From positions 60,293-124,292 of the forward strand of contig JANBPK010000928.1 of NCBI GenBank assembly GCA_027579435.1: a stretch of 64,000 nt of DNA, read 5' to 3'. Of this stretch, positions 13,178 through 24,439 are shown piece after piece (position 1 is the stretch's first letter; the number at the start of each line of letters is the position of its first letter). Both the position numbers and the translations under genes were made by a program. The DNA is from Candolleomyces eurysporus (Eukaryota; Basidiomycota; Agaricomycetes; Agaricales; Psathyrellaceae). The notes under the pieces are model-generated. The model searched no databases, was not told the DNA's origin, and worked only from the letters and a program-made list of their open reading frames with translations.

Positions 13178-13579
13178 ATGCCATCTGATGGTACGTCGTC
13201 AATTCATCAAGCCCTTGACTCTGCGCGCTGACTCTTCCTCGTGATAGGGCCCTGTATGAGATACAACAATGCTGTACAGCGAGTCTTTTGTGGACACCTA
13301 CAGCCGGTCATCTTCACTTGGCGGACGAACGACAGGGAAGCGCCTTGGTTTGCTGAGGCCAGACGTGAGGAAAACGCAGCCACTTGGATGAAATGGACGC
13401 CTGCTAACGAATTATCTCCCTCACTAGTGATTGGCCACGACGAGGAGAACAACATCATCGTATTCAGATTGGGCCAAGCATCGGGATTGAAGAAGAGGGA
13501 CGCGAAAAAGTTGGCAGCCACCTCTGGATACCAATGGCTTGTTACTCAGTATCCAACTATCGATCTCAGTGACGTGTGA
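13178..13579 (+). CDS. Small orphan protein, 114 aa, intact founder of the triplicated family
   Basis: Exon 1 is only 13 bp (13178-13190, coding MPSD plus one base). A 57-bp intron follows, then exon 2 at 13248-13579. The product starts MPSDGPCMRYNNAVQRVFCG and ends TIDLSDV. It is basic and hydrophilic, with a conserved FTWRTNDREAPWFAEAR block and no signal peptide or membrane segment. I do not recognise a family. Evidence that it is a real gene: the ATG, microexon, GT donor, TAG acceptor and reading frame are conserved in the copies at 16219 and 23545 (the first of which carries only a late stop), and a TATA-like TATAAG lies about 170 bp upstream at 13005. Function is unknown. Confidence 0.6.
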
Positions 13580-14099
13580 AGAGAAAATGAGGTTCTCTTT
13601 GTACTGTATAGTACGTAGGTCCCCACGTAGGACCTAGCGTATGCAGAAGACACACCCATCACAATCCGCGTGGTTAGTAGATGGGGGCTTATAGATGACA
13701 AACAGTTGGTTGGGGTCCGTACTATCAAACTCAAAAAGCCGGAAAGTGATTCAGTGAAGTAAGGCGAAGCTCGTCTTCCAAGTCCGAATATTTGCCTTAT
13801 TTTGCCTTAAATACGATAATAATAAATAATTTCCTCATTTGTTTGGCATAGCATATCTTCGATTCAAACACGATGCGTTACGATCCTGTGCACTCAGCGC
13901 TGGATTCACACGCTTGGTTCGTAAACAAGGTAATACGGCCGGCCATTTGCGATGAAATCTGGTCCGTGAATACATATTCAGTCCCTAGATTGTCTTGAAT
14001 AAGCATGTGTGCCGTTGACAGACACCTGTTTCGTTGGACCGAAAATTCGGGATTGAGGAGACTCCTGAATCTCGATCGAAAACCACCAGAGGCAGGGCG

Positions 14100-14470
14100 G
14101 AACTTGGAACCCTCCTTTTCAATTCGTTGGCTCCTTGTGACTCCCCGTGCCACAACATCCGTCATTGCTCAACTTAAACGCTTTCGGTGCACTCTACTTC
14201 GCATTCAAGTTGATTGGGGCATTTATTCTCTTTTCCTTCTTCGAACCTCATGAAGACGATAGGACTTTGAGGTCTACCACAAGACTGCCAAGTTTGAGAA
14301 CGCACTGGCTGAAGGGGAGAGAAGCAGATTCATTCTGTTAGCTCTCGGCACGCTCTCGCCTTCAAGGTCGTCGAAGATTGCGGTAGTATTGGCTGGGTCC
14401 GGATGAGGACGTCCTTGCAACTAGTTGTGTGCTCTTAAAAACTCCACACACCCTTCTCCCGTGACTGAGA
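14100..14470 (+). pseudogene. Remnant of an unknown gene (module gene 2), copy 1
   Basis: A hydrophobic reading segment, YFAFKLIGAFILFSFFEPHE, is followed by a charged stretch and then loses frame. The same block is in copy 2 (HFAFKLFEALILFPFLDP) and copy 3 near 24910. A shift of frame reaches a second conserved stretch (AKFENALAEGER), so the block looks like a decayed gene rather than chance. The start, end and family are unknown. Confidence 0.35.
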
Positions 14471-14929
14471 TAAGGGGCACTTAATGGAGAACAAGACGGG
14501 TTCGAAGGATATATTACTCATTAAGCGCCTGAGATGAGCGGAAGTAGTGCGGCGATATGCACCCACCGAGGTTAGACTGCCGGCAGGGCAGCGAGGCCGT
14601 CATGTCGTCTTTTCAATTGTCGTCAACGTCGTATAAGGTTGACGGGAAAGCGATAACTAACTCAAGGTTGCTATTAAGAAGCATAACTGAGTCTGAACCT
14701 TATTGCACGCGTTGATGCCAGAATTCCGACCGAAGTCTCATGACCGAATTTTGTCGTTCAGCTAGCTTCTCGACTCCACTCTGAAGACCACCGCACCTGA
14801 AAATCGGGCCCCAAGACCAGCAAAGTCGAAGCAAAGTATTTGCCCAACCAAACAGTAGGCGTGCAAGAGCCGAGACGTAACCGCAACCCATCAATCATGA
14901 TCATCGCCCAGGCACTGCTCATTCAGCCA

Positions 14930-15560
14930 GCATGATGTGTCGCGAGTGCCCCTTGGGCTCTCCTGCTCTCCCGGAGCCACCATCGTCCAAGGATCGCCTT
15001 GTGTTCGCCGTACAGTACAACTGGCCTACTGCAACGACGGCTGGCCCATCTGCTACACAAACAAAGCCAAGGGACTGCAGAGCCTTTATTTCAAGGGCTT
15101 TCTGGTGCGTATGCCGGTCTGTTCGGGCGCATCGTTTCTCACCCTCGTCTACCCGCTCGTCTGTCCACCGTTCGATCGCACGAAGCACCACCCGCAGGGC
15201 GAAGATCCCCTTTCCATTCCTCCTCACCCCAACCTTCGTCTCCCTCCCCGTACCTGCACAATCCTTCTAGCTCATGATTCTAGCCACAACCACCGTCAAT
15301 TCTCGAACACCCTTCTCCTGAGCTCCCGAACCCTTTGACGGGCTAGGCCAAGAGAACAGCCTCCTATCATTGTCGCACGAAACCAGTTTGCTCGATCTGC
15401 GGTTCGTCACCGCGGATACCCACGTGGACGAAGGCTAGGCCCAAGCGAATTGTTTTTCGGGTCGCTCTTATCAGAGAAGGTGGGCTTGGGAGGAATCAAG
15501 TTGTCTTCAGCAAAACTGGGTGCGTGCTTCGTATTTTCTGTCGATCGAGATGTATGAGAA
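14930..15560 (+). pseudogene. Broken copy of the single-pass membrane protein gene (copy 1)
   Basis: This is collinear with the first two exons of the intact gene at 25842. The start codon context is changed (AAGGGCTTTCTG where the intact gene has ATGGCGTTCTG). A base is missing after the acceptor in the signal-peptide exon, and an in-frame TAG lies in the ectodomain segment (GAAGGCTAGGCC). Blocks equivalent to ETSLFDLRFVNADTQVDEG and the following GTGCGT donor can still be read. The downstream transmembrane part is absent: the second module begins instead. Confidence 0.65.
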
Positions 15561-16218
15561 CGAGGCTGATGGTGCGTATTCAGGAGGTTCTTTTAGGGAA
15601 AAGGGCTGAGAGAGCCAATGACGAGAACGAGAGGAGCTGTGAGGAAGGCAGACTTTTCAGACTTGGAAAGTGGGAAAATTGAGGGAGAACTTAAGCAATA
15701 GGAAAAGTCAAGAGAGATAGGCAGAACCGAAGTGCATGATAGAAGAGCGATAAGAGCAGACGTAAACAAATGTTCGACATACAATCGAAGATAAGGCTAC
15801 AGTTAGATCCAGTTGGCCGCAAATGACGCCTTTTGATTTTTTGTCTGGAGCTTGACAAGGAGTAACTGAGGTCATTTAGTCAAGATTTTGGTAAGATTTA
15901 CAACTTCACTATCGAAAGCGGCAGCGAGATTCTGCTAGCTGAATATGTACCCATGTTTAGAGTATAGGAACTGATGAAGGCTGTGAAGCTAACAATAGGG
16001 CCAGACCGAGATGGACGGAGAGGTCTCTCTTGCGACTGAAAGCATGTCAAAACTAATGGCCCCTTCATTGGACATCACTATTCAGCTGATCTAACAACTG
16101 AGAGATAGAGATCTATTTCCCTGCATAAGGCTGGTGCATTTTAGAGAGGGTTATATCAATCCCAGTCTCTTTCGTACGTCCCCACTCATCTTCGCTTTGG
16201 TTTCCTGCGCGAAATATC

Positions 16219-16578
16219 ATGCCATCTGATGGTACATGTTCATTTTGAGAAGACTTCCCCTCTCCATGGTGACTCTTCCTTGTGATAGGTCCCTGCTTGA
16301 GATACGACAATGCCGGACAGCGAGTCTTTTGTGGACGTCTACCGCCTGTCATCTTCACTTGGCGGACAAACGACCGAAAAGCGCCCTGGTTTGCTAAAGC
16401 TAGACGTGAGAACCACGCGCCCATCAAGATGAACCGCACGCCTTCTAAAAGATTCTCTCCTTCCCTAGTTATTGACCACGACGAAGACAACAACAAAATC
16501 ATTTTTAGATTAGGCCGAGCATCGGCATTGAGGAAGAGGAACGCAAAAAACTTGGCGACCACTTCTAGATACCAATAG
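16219..16578 (+). pseudogene. Truncated copy of the small orphan gene (copy 2)
   Basis: It has the same 13-bp first exon (16219-16231), a 57-bp intron and exon 2 from 16289. The frame is open but stops at TAG 16576-16578, where the intact copy has a TGG tryptophan codon in YQWLV. The product is 100 aa instead of 114. The lost tail is still readable downstream to a homologous end near 16620, so a single late nonsense mutation explains the truncation. It could still make a protein. Confidence 0.6.
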
Positions 16579-16622
16579 CTTGTTCCTCAGTGTCCAACTA
16601 TCGATCTCAGTGACGTGTTAAG

Positions 16623-17580
16623 AGCGAGTGAGGTTCCCTTTGTACTGTGTACGATCTAGTTCGCCATTGAGCGTCAACATATCACCTAAACATCTCCCTA
16701 TCCAAGTCGACGTATGTATGAGACTTGTTGAATGTAAGGTCAAAATACATACTACGTGGGTCGCCACTCGGCGTCAGCATATCTCCTGAACATATATCCC
16801 TATGGACGCACGAGACGTGTCAAATGTAACGTCATGATACGCAGCTCGAGGCCATGCCAATTCAATTGTTAACTAGCCTGTACGGGTTACATACCTATCG
16901 CAGTCGGCTTGGCAGGTCAAAGAGAACTTTCTGAATAGTAGAATTTCCTTCGAACGAGTCAAATGTAACGTCGGATACGCGGCGTGGGACGAGAGGTCGA
17001 GGTCGAGGCCATGCCAATTCAATCCGATCTTGCGACTAAAAAGCACATACATATCACAATGGGCGTGATTGGTAGAAGAGATCTTTTTAAGTTCTTTCAT
17101 GATGAAAGGGTCCGCGTGGTTCGTATTAACCTCAAAAAAGCTGGTGAAAGTGATCCAGTGAAGTGGCGAGCAGTGTACCTTTTAAGTCGACAAAATCTGG
17201 TCTGAATATTTAAAATATTGAATTTTAGAATTTCTTTAGAAGGCATGTCTTTGAATCAAAATTCTGAATAGAAAATGGGGACCCAAATTCCGTCACGCGG
17301 CCCGTCGAATACTAACTCGGCGCTCGATCCACAGTACAATGGGGACCACAGTTCAGTCATTCGCGATGACACCTAGTTCACAGATACCGTTTCGGTCTTT
17401 AGATTGTCTAGAATATGTAAACTTCGTTGACAGGCGTCATGACACCTGCCCCCTTGCATCGGAAATGGGGTACACTGGTCACAGCGCAAGGCCCCGTTCC
17501 GTAACTGCCGGGGACCACACCGAATTCNGGATGGAGGAGACTTCTTAACCTCGATCGAGGACCAGAGCCCTGTCTCTATT
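16623..17580. other. Non-coding part of duplication copy 2
   Basis: Several short direct repeats with CGTCAACATATCACC and TCCAAGTCGACGTA-like sequence lie here and again at 23970-24200. No gene is supported. Confidence 0.4.
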
Positions 17581-17599
17581 CATTGGCTCCGTAGTAGCT

Positions 17600-17869
17600 C
17601 AATCGTCACAACAAACTTCAATGCTCGACTGTAGAGCTCTCGATGGACTCCACTTTGCATTCAAGTTGTTTGAGGCGTTGATTCTCTTTCCCTTCCTTGA
17701 CCCCACGGAGAACGAGGAGAATCACAGGTCCGAGGAGCGTGCGTCAACTCCGAGGTACACCACAAATCTGCTAAACGAGGCCAATCAACTCTATTTCAAT
17801 GTAGTCGAACTAGCCGATGATTGCAGCATTGAACGGGTCCTCATGAGGACTTCCTTGCCAATGCTCTAG
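17600..17869 (+). pseudogene. Remnant of module gene 2, copy 2 (best-preserved segment)
   Basis: An 82-codon open frame (17621-17869) contains LHFAFKLFEALILFPFLDP, then an acidic segment and ADDCSIERVLMRTSL. The equivalent region is frameshifted in copies 1 and 3. The hydrophobic stretch could be one membrane helix. It is not recognised and there is no proof of expression. Confidence 0.35.
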
Positions 17870-18454
17870 TATTTGAAGAATCTCTGCACCCCGGAAGCCT
17901 CACAGCTCTCTCCTGTGACTGAGATAAGGAGTCCTCGATGGAGAACAAGGCGGGTGCCGTGAATTGAATGTGTTCATCATGAAGCGCCTACCTCAGATGG
18001 GTGGGGTTTACACGCACTGATCGGCACCCAAGTTGAACACTGCCGACAGGCGGCGTATTATCCTTTCAATTGGCGTAAACGTCATGGGAAAAACATGGCT
18101 ATCTCGAGGTTTCGAAACCTGAACCCTATTTCACACGTGGATGTCATGATCCGGATCGAGCCCTTGATTGCATTCATCGCTGGGACAAAATGGCTTCTCT
18201 GTCCCCTTCAACCAGAGGGCGAGGGGTCCAATCAGGCCTCTGAGAGAACACCCGTCCGGAGTGACACCAGGTGAGTTGGGGGGACAAATCGGAGAAAACG
18301 CTGAGCAGCTGAGTGTAGTGGATGCGCAACTTCCGCTGGGCTCAGATTTCTCCGACTAATCTAGAATGAAGTCCCTATTTCGAAGCCATCGATCTCTGCA
18401 GGGACCATAGGAATCGATGGAATCGCCGCGAGCTTGAGCGACGTTACCTCCCTT

Positions 18455-18965
18455 TCACCCACCTGCCATCAGCACTTCTCGTTTGGGCTTGCATTCAATC
18501 CGACTGATCAGGAAAACGCCCATTATCTGCTGTTCGAGGCTAATAGCATGCGGTGCGTCTCTTGAGGCATATTTTATCTCTTTTCTCAAGCATATAGTCG
18601 TATTAATGAGCAGCTGGAGGTAAAGATAGCCTCGCTCGAGAAGGACACCTCCAGCAACTGGCAACATTGGCAGTACCACCAACTACCTCCGAGGTTCCCA
18701 CCGACAGCGTCATCAACCCTGCAACTGCAAACTCTGCTAATCTCCTACTCCTGCCCCTGCTCCTGCTCCCCTGAGACCCAAAAAGCCCAATCCATTGAAG
18801 GGGAGGCGTTCCAGGAAGCTATTTGACGCCGAGGCGCAACTAAAGAAACTGAAAGCAGGGAGGGGAGTGGTGGGCGCTACTTGGAAGGCAGTCCATGAAG
18901 ACTTTAAAAAAGTCCGTTTTAGCCCGTATGGGCCTAGATGATGGGTACTTTTATTCCCGTCGTTC
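18455..18965 (+). pseudogene. Unidentified decayed gene inserted in copy 2
   Basis: Readable pieces on the plus strand are HFSFGLAFNPTDQENAHYLL, an intron-like 47-bp gap with GTGCGT...TAG, INEQLEVKIASLEKD, a frame change, VPPTTSEVPTDSVINP, another change, and LKGRRSRKLFDAEAQLKKLK then VGATWKAVHEDFKKVR. The pattern (coiled coil, Ser/Pro-rich linker, basic Lys-rich end) looks like one gene broken by indels. I see no domain I can name. This 1-kb segment is absent from copies 1 and 3. Confidence 0.35.
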
Positions 18966-19229
18966 TCCTGATACCCTTGTGACTCTATCTTTCAGCTCAC
19001 ATTGCCATCCCCTCAGATTCCTGGCCATCCAGCCTCACAAACTTTTTCCGTTCCGCCATTCTCGCCTCCTTTCCACCCCGTCCGCTTTCCGCTGACGCGG
19101 GACAAGCTCTGAGTATTTCAGATTGCTTTTTTGTTAGTTTACCTCTGTTCAGACTGTGTTGACCCTCGCAGAAATGTAGATCCTGATAATGAATCTTTTT
19201 AATACTCTACTCCGTTGGCGACAGCTGAC

Positions 19230-19555
19230 CTCCGCCAGAAAACTTTCAGATGTACAACTGGCCTGCTACAGCGACGGCTGGCCCCTCTACTACCTNAAAA
19301 AAAACCAAAGAACTACAGAGTCTTTGCCTGGTTCAGACTCGAAACGGTTTGAATTATTTCAATGGCGTTCTGGTGCGCATTCCGGTCTGCTCGGGCGGTT
19401 CGTTCACAACTCACTCATCCTCGTTTTCTCGCTCACTCGTCTACTCGTTCAATCGCACAACGTATCACCCACGGGGCGAAGATACCCTTTTCATTGTTTC
19501 TCCTCCTACTCACCTCAATCTTCCTATCCCTCCCCGTACCTGGCGATCAATGACG
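19230..19555 (+). pseudogene. 5' remnant of the membrane-protein gene (copy 2)
   Basis: It keeps an ATG equivalent to the intact start (19362) and the signal-peptide block FSLFLLLLTSIFLSLPVPG. The splice acceptor is lost (CACGG where the intact gene has CACAG), and similarity ends at about 19555. The continuation of the ectodomain is on the other strand at 21150-21305. Confidence 0.6.
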
Positions 19556-19809
19556 TAGGAAATAGCGGGTAGAGGTTTGAAAGGGGAACAAGGAAATACG
19601 AGGTCACGCAGGGACGGGGTAACAAAAAAAATAACGCCACAACCGGAAAACGACGGTGGCAAGCGAGGAAAGAAACGCAAAAAGGCGCCGGGATGGGAAC
19701 TCCAGCAATCTAATCTATAGTAGCGTGTATTAATATCATAGAAAGAGCAGAGCAGAACGACACCGTCGCCGAGTGCACAAGCGACTCCGTCCACCTCTCT
19801 CTCCCCGCT

Positions 19810-21035
19810 CTAACCTTCTCGCCTCGTGGTCAATCTCTTCACCCTCTCCAACTCGTCCACCTCGCGTAAATCAAACAGTTCAGGTAGGGCCTCCCGCATC
19901 TCCTCAGCATTCTCTTTATATACCACTCGAATCTCATCGAACACGCCTCACAGAACCCAGGTTCGAACGCCGAGTACTGTTCGTCATAGAAATCAAGGAA
20001 TCCGGCCGTGCCCCACTGTGTAAGGATTTTAGAGTGCCTAAAACGGGTGTAAGTGGACTGGCTCTCGGAGGGCAGGGTAATTTGATTGAGTCTATTTTTG
20101 AGAAGATGAAGAGGACGCGGAGGCGAGGGCGGTCGTGGATGTGGAGGGTGTGAAAACTGGAGGTGTAGGCGCAGCAGGGGCCTGTGGGCATTGGGATTTG
20201 CATTGCCACACCCACCCACCGCAAGGGCGCCACCTGCATTTGGTGTCCCCGGTGTCATCGTTGTCGGCTGCACAGACTCTCGAATGCCTTTGGCGATCTT
20301 CAACGCCTTCCCGTTCTGCCTCGATAGAATGTGATTACGGCCCTTGATACACATCTTTTGGTCCTCTCACCGAGCTTGACGGTCTTTANCCCCCCTCCCT
20401 CTCTTTAAGCATACACTTGCCACCGAGAGTGGCTTGAGTGTCGTCGGATAACGGCCAATCGGCGCCCTCGAGCGTTTTAGTGATGTCGCGGGAGCTGATT
20501 ATGCAGTATGCGACNGGGGGGAATCAGCCACGGCATGTCAAATTCGCGTGATCGAGAAGGAGGAACGGAGTATTCTCGACGAACGGGATGGTGCGTGTCG
20601 TATCACGGTTTTTCCAGGTGGTGAGAGCTGTAGGTATGTACAAACGAGGTGGTCCATTGCGCGGCGACGCAGACGGGAGACGTCGTATTTTGTGGAGAGG
20701 CGTAGAACGCCTTGGACGGTTGGGATCATGGTGGGTTTTGGTGGGGGTTCGAGGAATCTGCCAGGGCGTCAGTTCAACAGATATAAATGAACGAACAAGG
20801 GACAGGACTCACGCTGAATTCAAAAAAGCCTTCAAGAAATATTTCATGTCTTGCGTTCAAATCGTACGTCTGCACTGAAGGACAGACCTCCAAAGCAGGG
20901 TTTCTTCCGAGGAGAACTGGGAGGGCGACCATGTTGTTGAACACTGAGCTCTGATTGCGCAAGATACCCCGTTAAAGCTTAAAGAGCGCGTTTCCTGCCT
21001 GGAGGATGAGTTTGCCGTCCTCAAAGGGGAAACGA
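19810..21035 (-). pseudogene. BTB/POZ domain protein, pseudogene
   Basis: Minus-strand pieces give the basidiomycete BTB layout. These are EDGKLILQAGNALFKL, then RGILRNQSSVFNNMVALP, then VLRLSTKYDVSRLRRRAM, a middle part with FLLLDHAREFDMPWLI, CIKGRNHILSRQNGKAL, and a tail with FCEACSMRFEWYIK and ELFDLREVDELERVK. BTB proteins act as protein-interaction or Cullin-3 adaptor modules. Lesions are an in-frame TAA after NALFKL (where family members carry a His-Arg pair), a T-run that shifts frame at the first intron, further shifts in the middle, and one near the C-terminus. Ns at 20389 and 20515 sit in G/C runs and may account for some shifts, but not for the stop. The most likely reading is a real pseudogene with added sequence errors. 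Confidence 0.7.
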
Positions 21036-21149
21036 AAATTAGAAAATCACGCTACGATACTCACCCGCTCCCAGCTCTTAGAAAGAACCTCCCGAATACG
21101 CACACGGATAACTATTAGCCTCTCTGTTGGTAGACAGAAAATACGAAGC

Positions 21150-21305
21150 ACGCACCCAATTTTTCTGAAAAGAACTTCATTCCTCCCAAGTCCACCCTCT
21201 CTAGCAAGAGCGACATTAAAATCAACGTTTGCCTAGGCCAATCCTTCGTCGACCTAGGTTGACGAATCGCAGATCGAACAAACTGAACTTGTCCGACGAT
21301 CATCG
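21150..21305 (-). pseudogene. Inverted fragment of the membrane-protein ectodomain
   Basis: The minus strand from 21305 down matches the ectodomain exon of the intact gene. ATCGTCGGAC, then a segment coding LFDLRFVN, a REGG-like CTAGAGAGGGTGG block and the exon-end GGGTGCGTGCTTCG are all in order. It is the only piece of this gene on the minus strand. It supplies the part missing from copy 2 at 19555, which supports a local inversion of about 19555-21305. Confidence 0.65.
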
Positions 21306-21630
21306 CTTCAAGATAGACGAAGTCTAGTGGATTGGGATATGGTAGTGATGCTGGCGTAGCGCAGCTACAGAGAGTCTACTCGACGAGAAAGTTAGAGTTG
21401 ACCGCCCTATAGATCAGGTTTATCTTGGACAGGAGAAGATTCTCTCGCGACTCCGTGAGAATAGTGACTCTGATTTAGTGACGTTGTTTTTCAAGATGAT
21501 GTATTAGCTTCGAATTTATGACTTTCTCTCTTCTCTCCATTACTAGTCAGACAATGATGAGTAGTGAACTGTCTACCCTCTGACCAGGATTACAGAGAGT
21601 GATGAAAGAGAATAAAAGCGCGGCCCATTT
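21306..21630. other. Short unexplained gap between inverted fragment and copy 3
   Basis: No open frame or repeat that I can support is present here. Confidence 0.4.
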
Positions 21631-22689
21631 TCACAACTAGCTCCAGGTGATGGAATCCGGTGTTCCCGTTGCCCGAGAAAACGCTTCAAACGGAAGCGAT
21701 ATACCTCATGAATGCCGAGGTATTGGAGCGACAAGGGCTAGCGCCGACACATACGTGAGAGGACCAGATGAACGAGGCAGAGGGTTGAGACCTCGCCATT
21801 CAGCGGAGTATGAAGCTTGTAGTCAAACGTGTGATCCGTTTTTGGGAGGCTTGAAGTACCTACCGCCCTTTCCTGACGCTTTCACGTCATCCCTCCATCC
21901 GGTATTCTACGATTTAGTTGCCTTGCTCACCTTTCTCGAATCTCTTAGCCATTGTAGTGATGGTTTGTGGTCGCCTGGTCTGGTCGAGCACGCAGTTCCG
22001 ACGCCACAGGGAAGCTCACGAGGTTTCGAAGACGCACTCGTGTATTTCAAGGGTACTAATGACGAGCTTCCCGAACCCTATGGTCTCAATTAGGAGGAGT
22101 ATGGAAGTCAGCGGCATCGAATTTTCTATTGAAGAAGCTACAATGACAAGCTATGTCATGATTTCATAGACCATACAATGTATTCATGATAGCGAATAGA
22201 ATAGTGCGTCACGAGCCTCAAACCAACAAGGAATCGCGGGAACGAGACTGAATTGAATGTCTCAATCGATTGGCGGAGGAGACGGACATAAGAGAGGGTG
22301 AACGGAGATAGGTAAAAAGGCTGAGAGAGCCGAGACGACTAGGACGAGAACGTGGAAGAGAAGCTATGAGACAGACAGGCGTTTCAGACCGTTAAATAGT
22401 GGGAAAAATAGAGGGACGAGAGTAAGGAATGAGAAGAGTCAAGAAAGGTACGGAGAGCGGAAGCGTGTGGAAGATAAAGGAGCGATAAGAGCAGACGTAA
22501 ACAAAGTTCGATATACGCTCAGAGATAAGTGCTACAGCTAGCTAAGAAAAGATCTAGTTGGCCGAAAATTACATCTTCTGACGTTTCATTAGTTTCGGAG
22601 CTTGACAAAGAGAAACGGAGGTCATTTAAGTAAGATTTTGTCAATATTTCACTCCCAAAAAGCCGCAGCGAGATCGGCTAGCTGAAAGA

Positions 22690-22870
22690 TACCGGTGTTA
22701 TCAAGGTTTGGTTGCGGGGCTTGCCCCGCTTATCCCAGAATTGTTGGTGGCGATGCATGAGCAGGCGCATCACCCACGGGGGTAGCACAGCCACCTAAGA
22801 GTTAGCAAGTCCCAATTCCCTGATGCCGCATTGTGGAAGGAGAGTTTGACCGATCGGCTTGCAAAACTAA
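22690..22870. repeat. Insertion with a perfect GC hairpin in copy 3
   Basis: Compared with copy 1 (near 12490-12520), copy 3 has about 170 extra bases here. They include a perfect inverted repeat GCGGGGCTTGCCCCGC at 22714-22729 with a two-base loop. Its nature is unknown; it may be a small mobile insertion. Confidence 0.4.
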
Positions 22871-23544
22871 AGAACCTGATATCACTTCGGACCCAAATAC
22901 AGGGGTAATTGGCACGAAATCGCCCTTAAAGATAAGGATTATTAAATTGCTCGGGAAGGATCACACTGGGGTCCTCGCCACTTACGGTCCGAATTTTGAG
23001 TTTAGACTTTAAGAACGCCCGCAGGCTGTGAGGGTGAATAACAATTGGGCCAAAAAGTTCCATTTGCGAGGTCCCTCGCGAGGTTCCGTTTCGGCACCAA
23101 TGGAAACCGTGGGTTTAGACTCTTAGCGACGCTAACACAGGCTGTGAAGATAGCAGATAACAAGTTACCCGACCGCGATAGACAGAGAGGTCCCTCTTGC
23201 GATGTTCCGTTTCGGTGCCAATTGAAAGCATAGATACAATATCCCCAGCATTCGATATTGCTCCAAAGCTGGCCCAATGAGACAAGCCTAAAGATAGAGA
23301 TCTGTCTCCCGTTAGTACGGCATTTCCTGCGGGCTACGAATAGCAAGATATAAAGCAGGTGCATGCTAGAGAGGGTTATTTGCCACGGCCGGGGTTCCAA
23401 TCCTAGTCTCTTCTGCACGTCCCCACATTTTCGCTCCATCCCTCCCTTCTTCTACCGCCCTCCTTCCTCTATCGCCCGTTTCACAGCAAACCATACTCCA
23501 TACATCGTCAATCATCTTTGCTTTGTTTTCCTTCGCGAGATATC

Positions 23545-23934
23545 ATGCCGTCTGATGGTACGTGCGCTTCGACAAGACTTTGCTGCTCCGTGGTGACCCT
23601 TCGTTGTGATAGGCCCCTGTATGAGATACAATAATGCTGGACAGCGAGTCTTCTATGGACGCTTGCGGCCGGTTATCCTCAGTTGGCGGACGAACGACAG
23701 GGAAGCGCTTTGGTTTGCTGAAGCCAGACGTGAGAACCATGAGGCCATTAGGATGAACTGCTGACAAATTCTCTCTCCCCAGTCATTGGCCGTGACGAAG
23801 ACAACAACAGCATCATATACAGATTGGGCCAAGCATCGGCATTGAAGGAGAAGGACGCGAAGAAGTTAGCGGCCACCCTTGGCTTCCAATGGCTTGTTGC
23901 CCAGTATCCAACCGTCGATTTCAGTGATGTGTGA
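23545..23934 (+). pseudogene. Frameshifted copy of the small orphan gene (copy 3)
   Basis: The 13-bp first exon (23545-23557), the intron and the start of exon 2 (23613) are conserved: GPCMRYNNAGQRVFYG and SWRTNDREALWFAEARR. A small deletion after RMN shifts the frame to a TGA at 23762. Beyond it the original frame reopens (VIGRDEDNNSIIYRLGQ) to the homologous stop at 23932-23934. No N or homopolymer lies at the lesion, so it looks like a true mutation. Confidence 0.65.
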
Positions 23935-24439
23935 AGAGCGAATGTGGTGTTCTTTGTGCTACGTACCTCTCCATTCGGCGTCAACATATCACCTAAACAC
24001 TTCCTTCTCCAAGTCGCTGTACGTACGAGATTTGTCGAATATAGCGTAATGATTTGTACTATTTCGGCCGCCACATCTAAACATATCCCTATCCAAGTTG
24101 ATGTACGTACGAGATTTGTCGAATAAGACGTCATGATCAGTACTAGGCAGGCCACAACTCGGCGTCAACATATCACATATCCTGATCCAAGTCGATGGAC
24201 AGCAAGATGTGTCAAATGTAACGTCATGATACGCAGTGTGGAACGAGGTCGAGGCGCTCGAGGCCATGCGATCTTGCCATTAGTTAGCCTGTGCGGGTGA
24301 CATATCCAATACAGTCGGCGTGTTTGGTGAAAAGAGAACTTTCTTTGATGGAGAAGGTTTCCGCATGTTTCGTATCAAACTCAAATTTGGTGAAACTGAA
24401 GTAGTGGGCAACGTGTCGTTCAAGACGACAAAATTTGGT

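Larger units (their letters stand above)
11440..15585 (+). repeat. Segmental duplication, copy 1 of 3
   Basis: This is the first of three collinear, diverged units (others about 15586-19555 and 21630-26340). The shared order is as follows: a non-coding block with CTACCGCCCTTTCCTG-like sequence; a block with GATAAGAGCAGACGTAAACA; a block with two ACACAGGCTGTGAAGAT-like repeats; the small MPSDG gene; a block with an unknown gene remnant; and the start of a membrane-protein gene. In this copy the MPSDG gene is intact but the membrane-protein gene is broken. Boundaries are approximate because similarity decays at the edges. An N lies at 12281 in an A run. Confidence 0.75.
15586..19555 (+). repeat. 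Segmental duplication, copy 2 of 3
   Basis: This is collinear with copies 1 and 3 from the GATAAGAGCAGACGTAAACA block through the MPSDG gene, the gene-2 remnant and the start of the membrane-protein gene. It differs by lacking the first non-coding block, by about 1 kb of unrelated sequence (about 18150-19185) before the membrane-protein start, and by an abrupt stop of similarity at about 19555. The missing ectodomain piece is found inverted at 21150-21305. Ns are at 17528 and 19296. Confidence 0.7.

Noticed and set aside
19510..19794. A 94-codon minus-strand frame beside the BTB pseudogene
   Set aside because: It crosses the inferred inversion breakpoint and matches no part of the BTB or membrane-protein genes.
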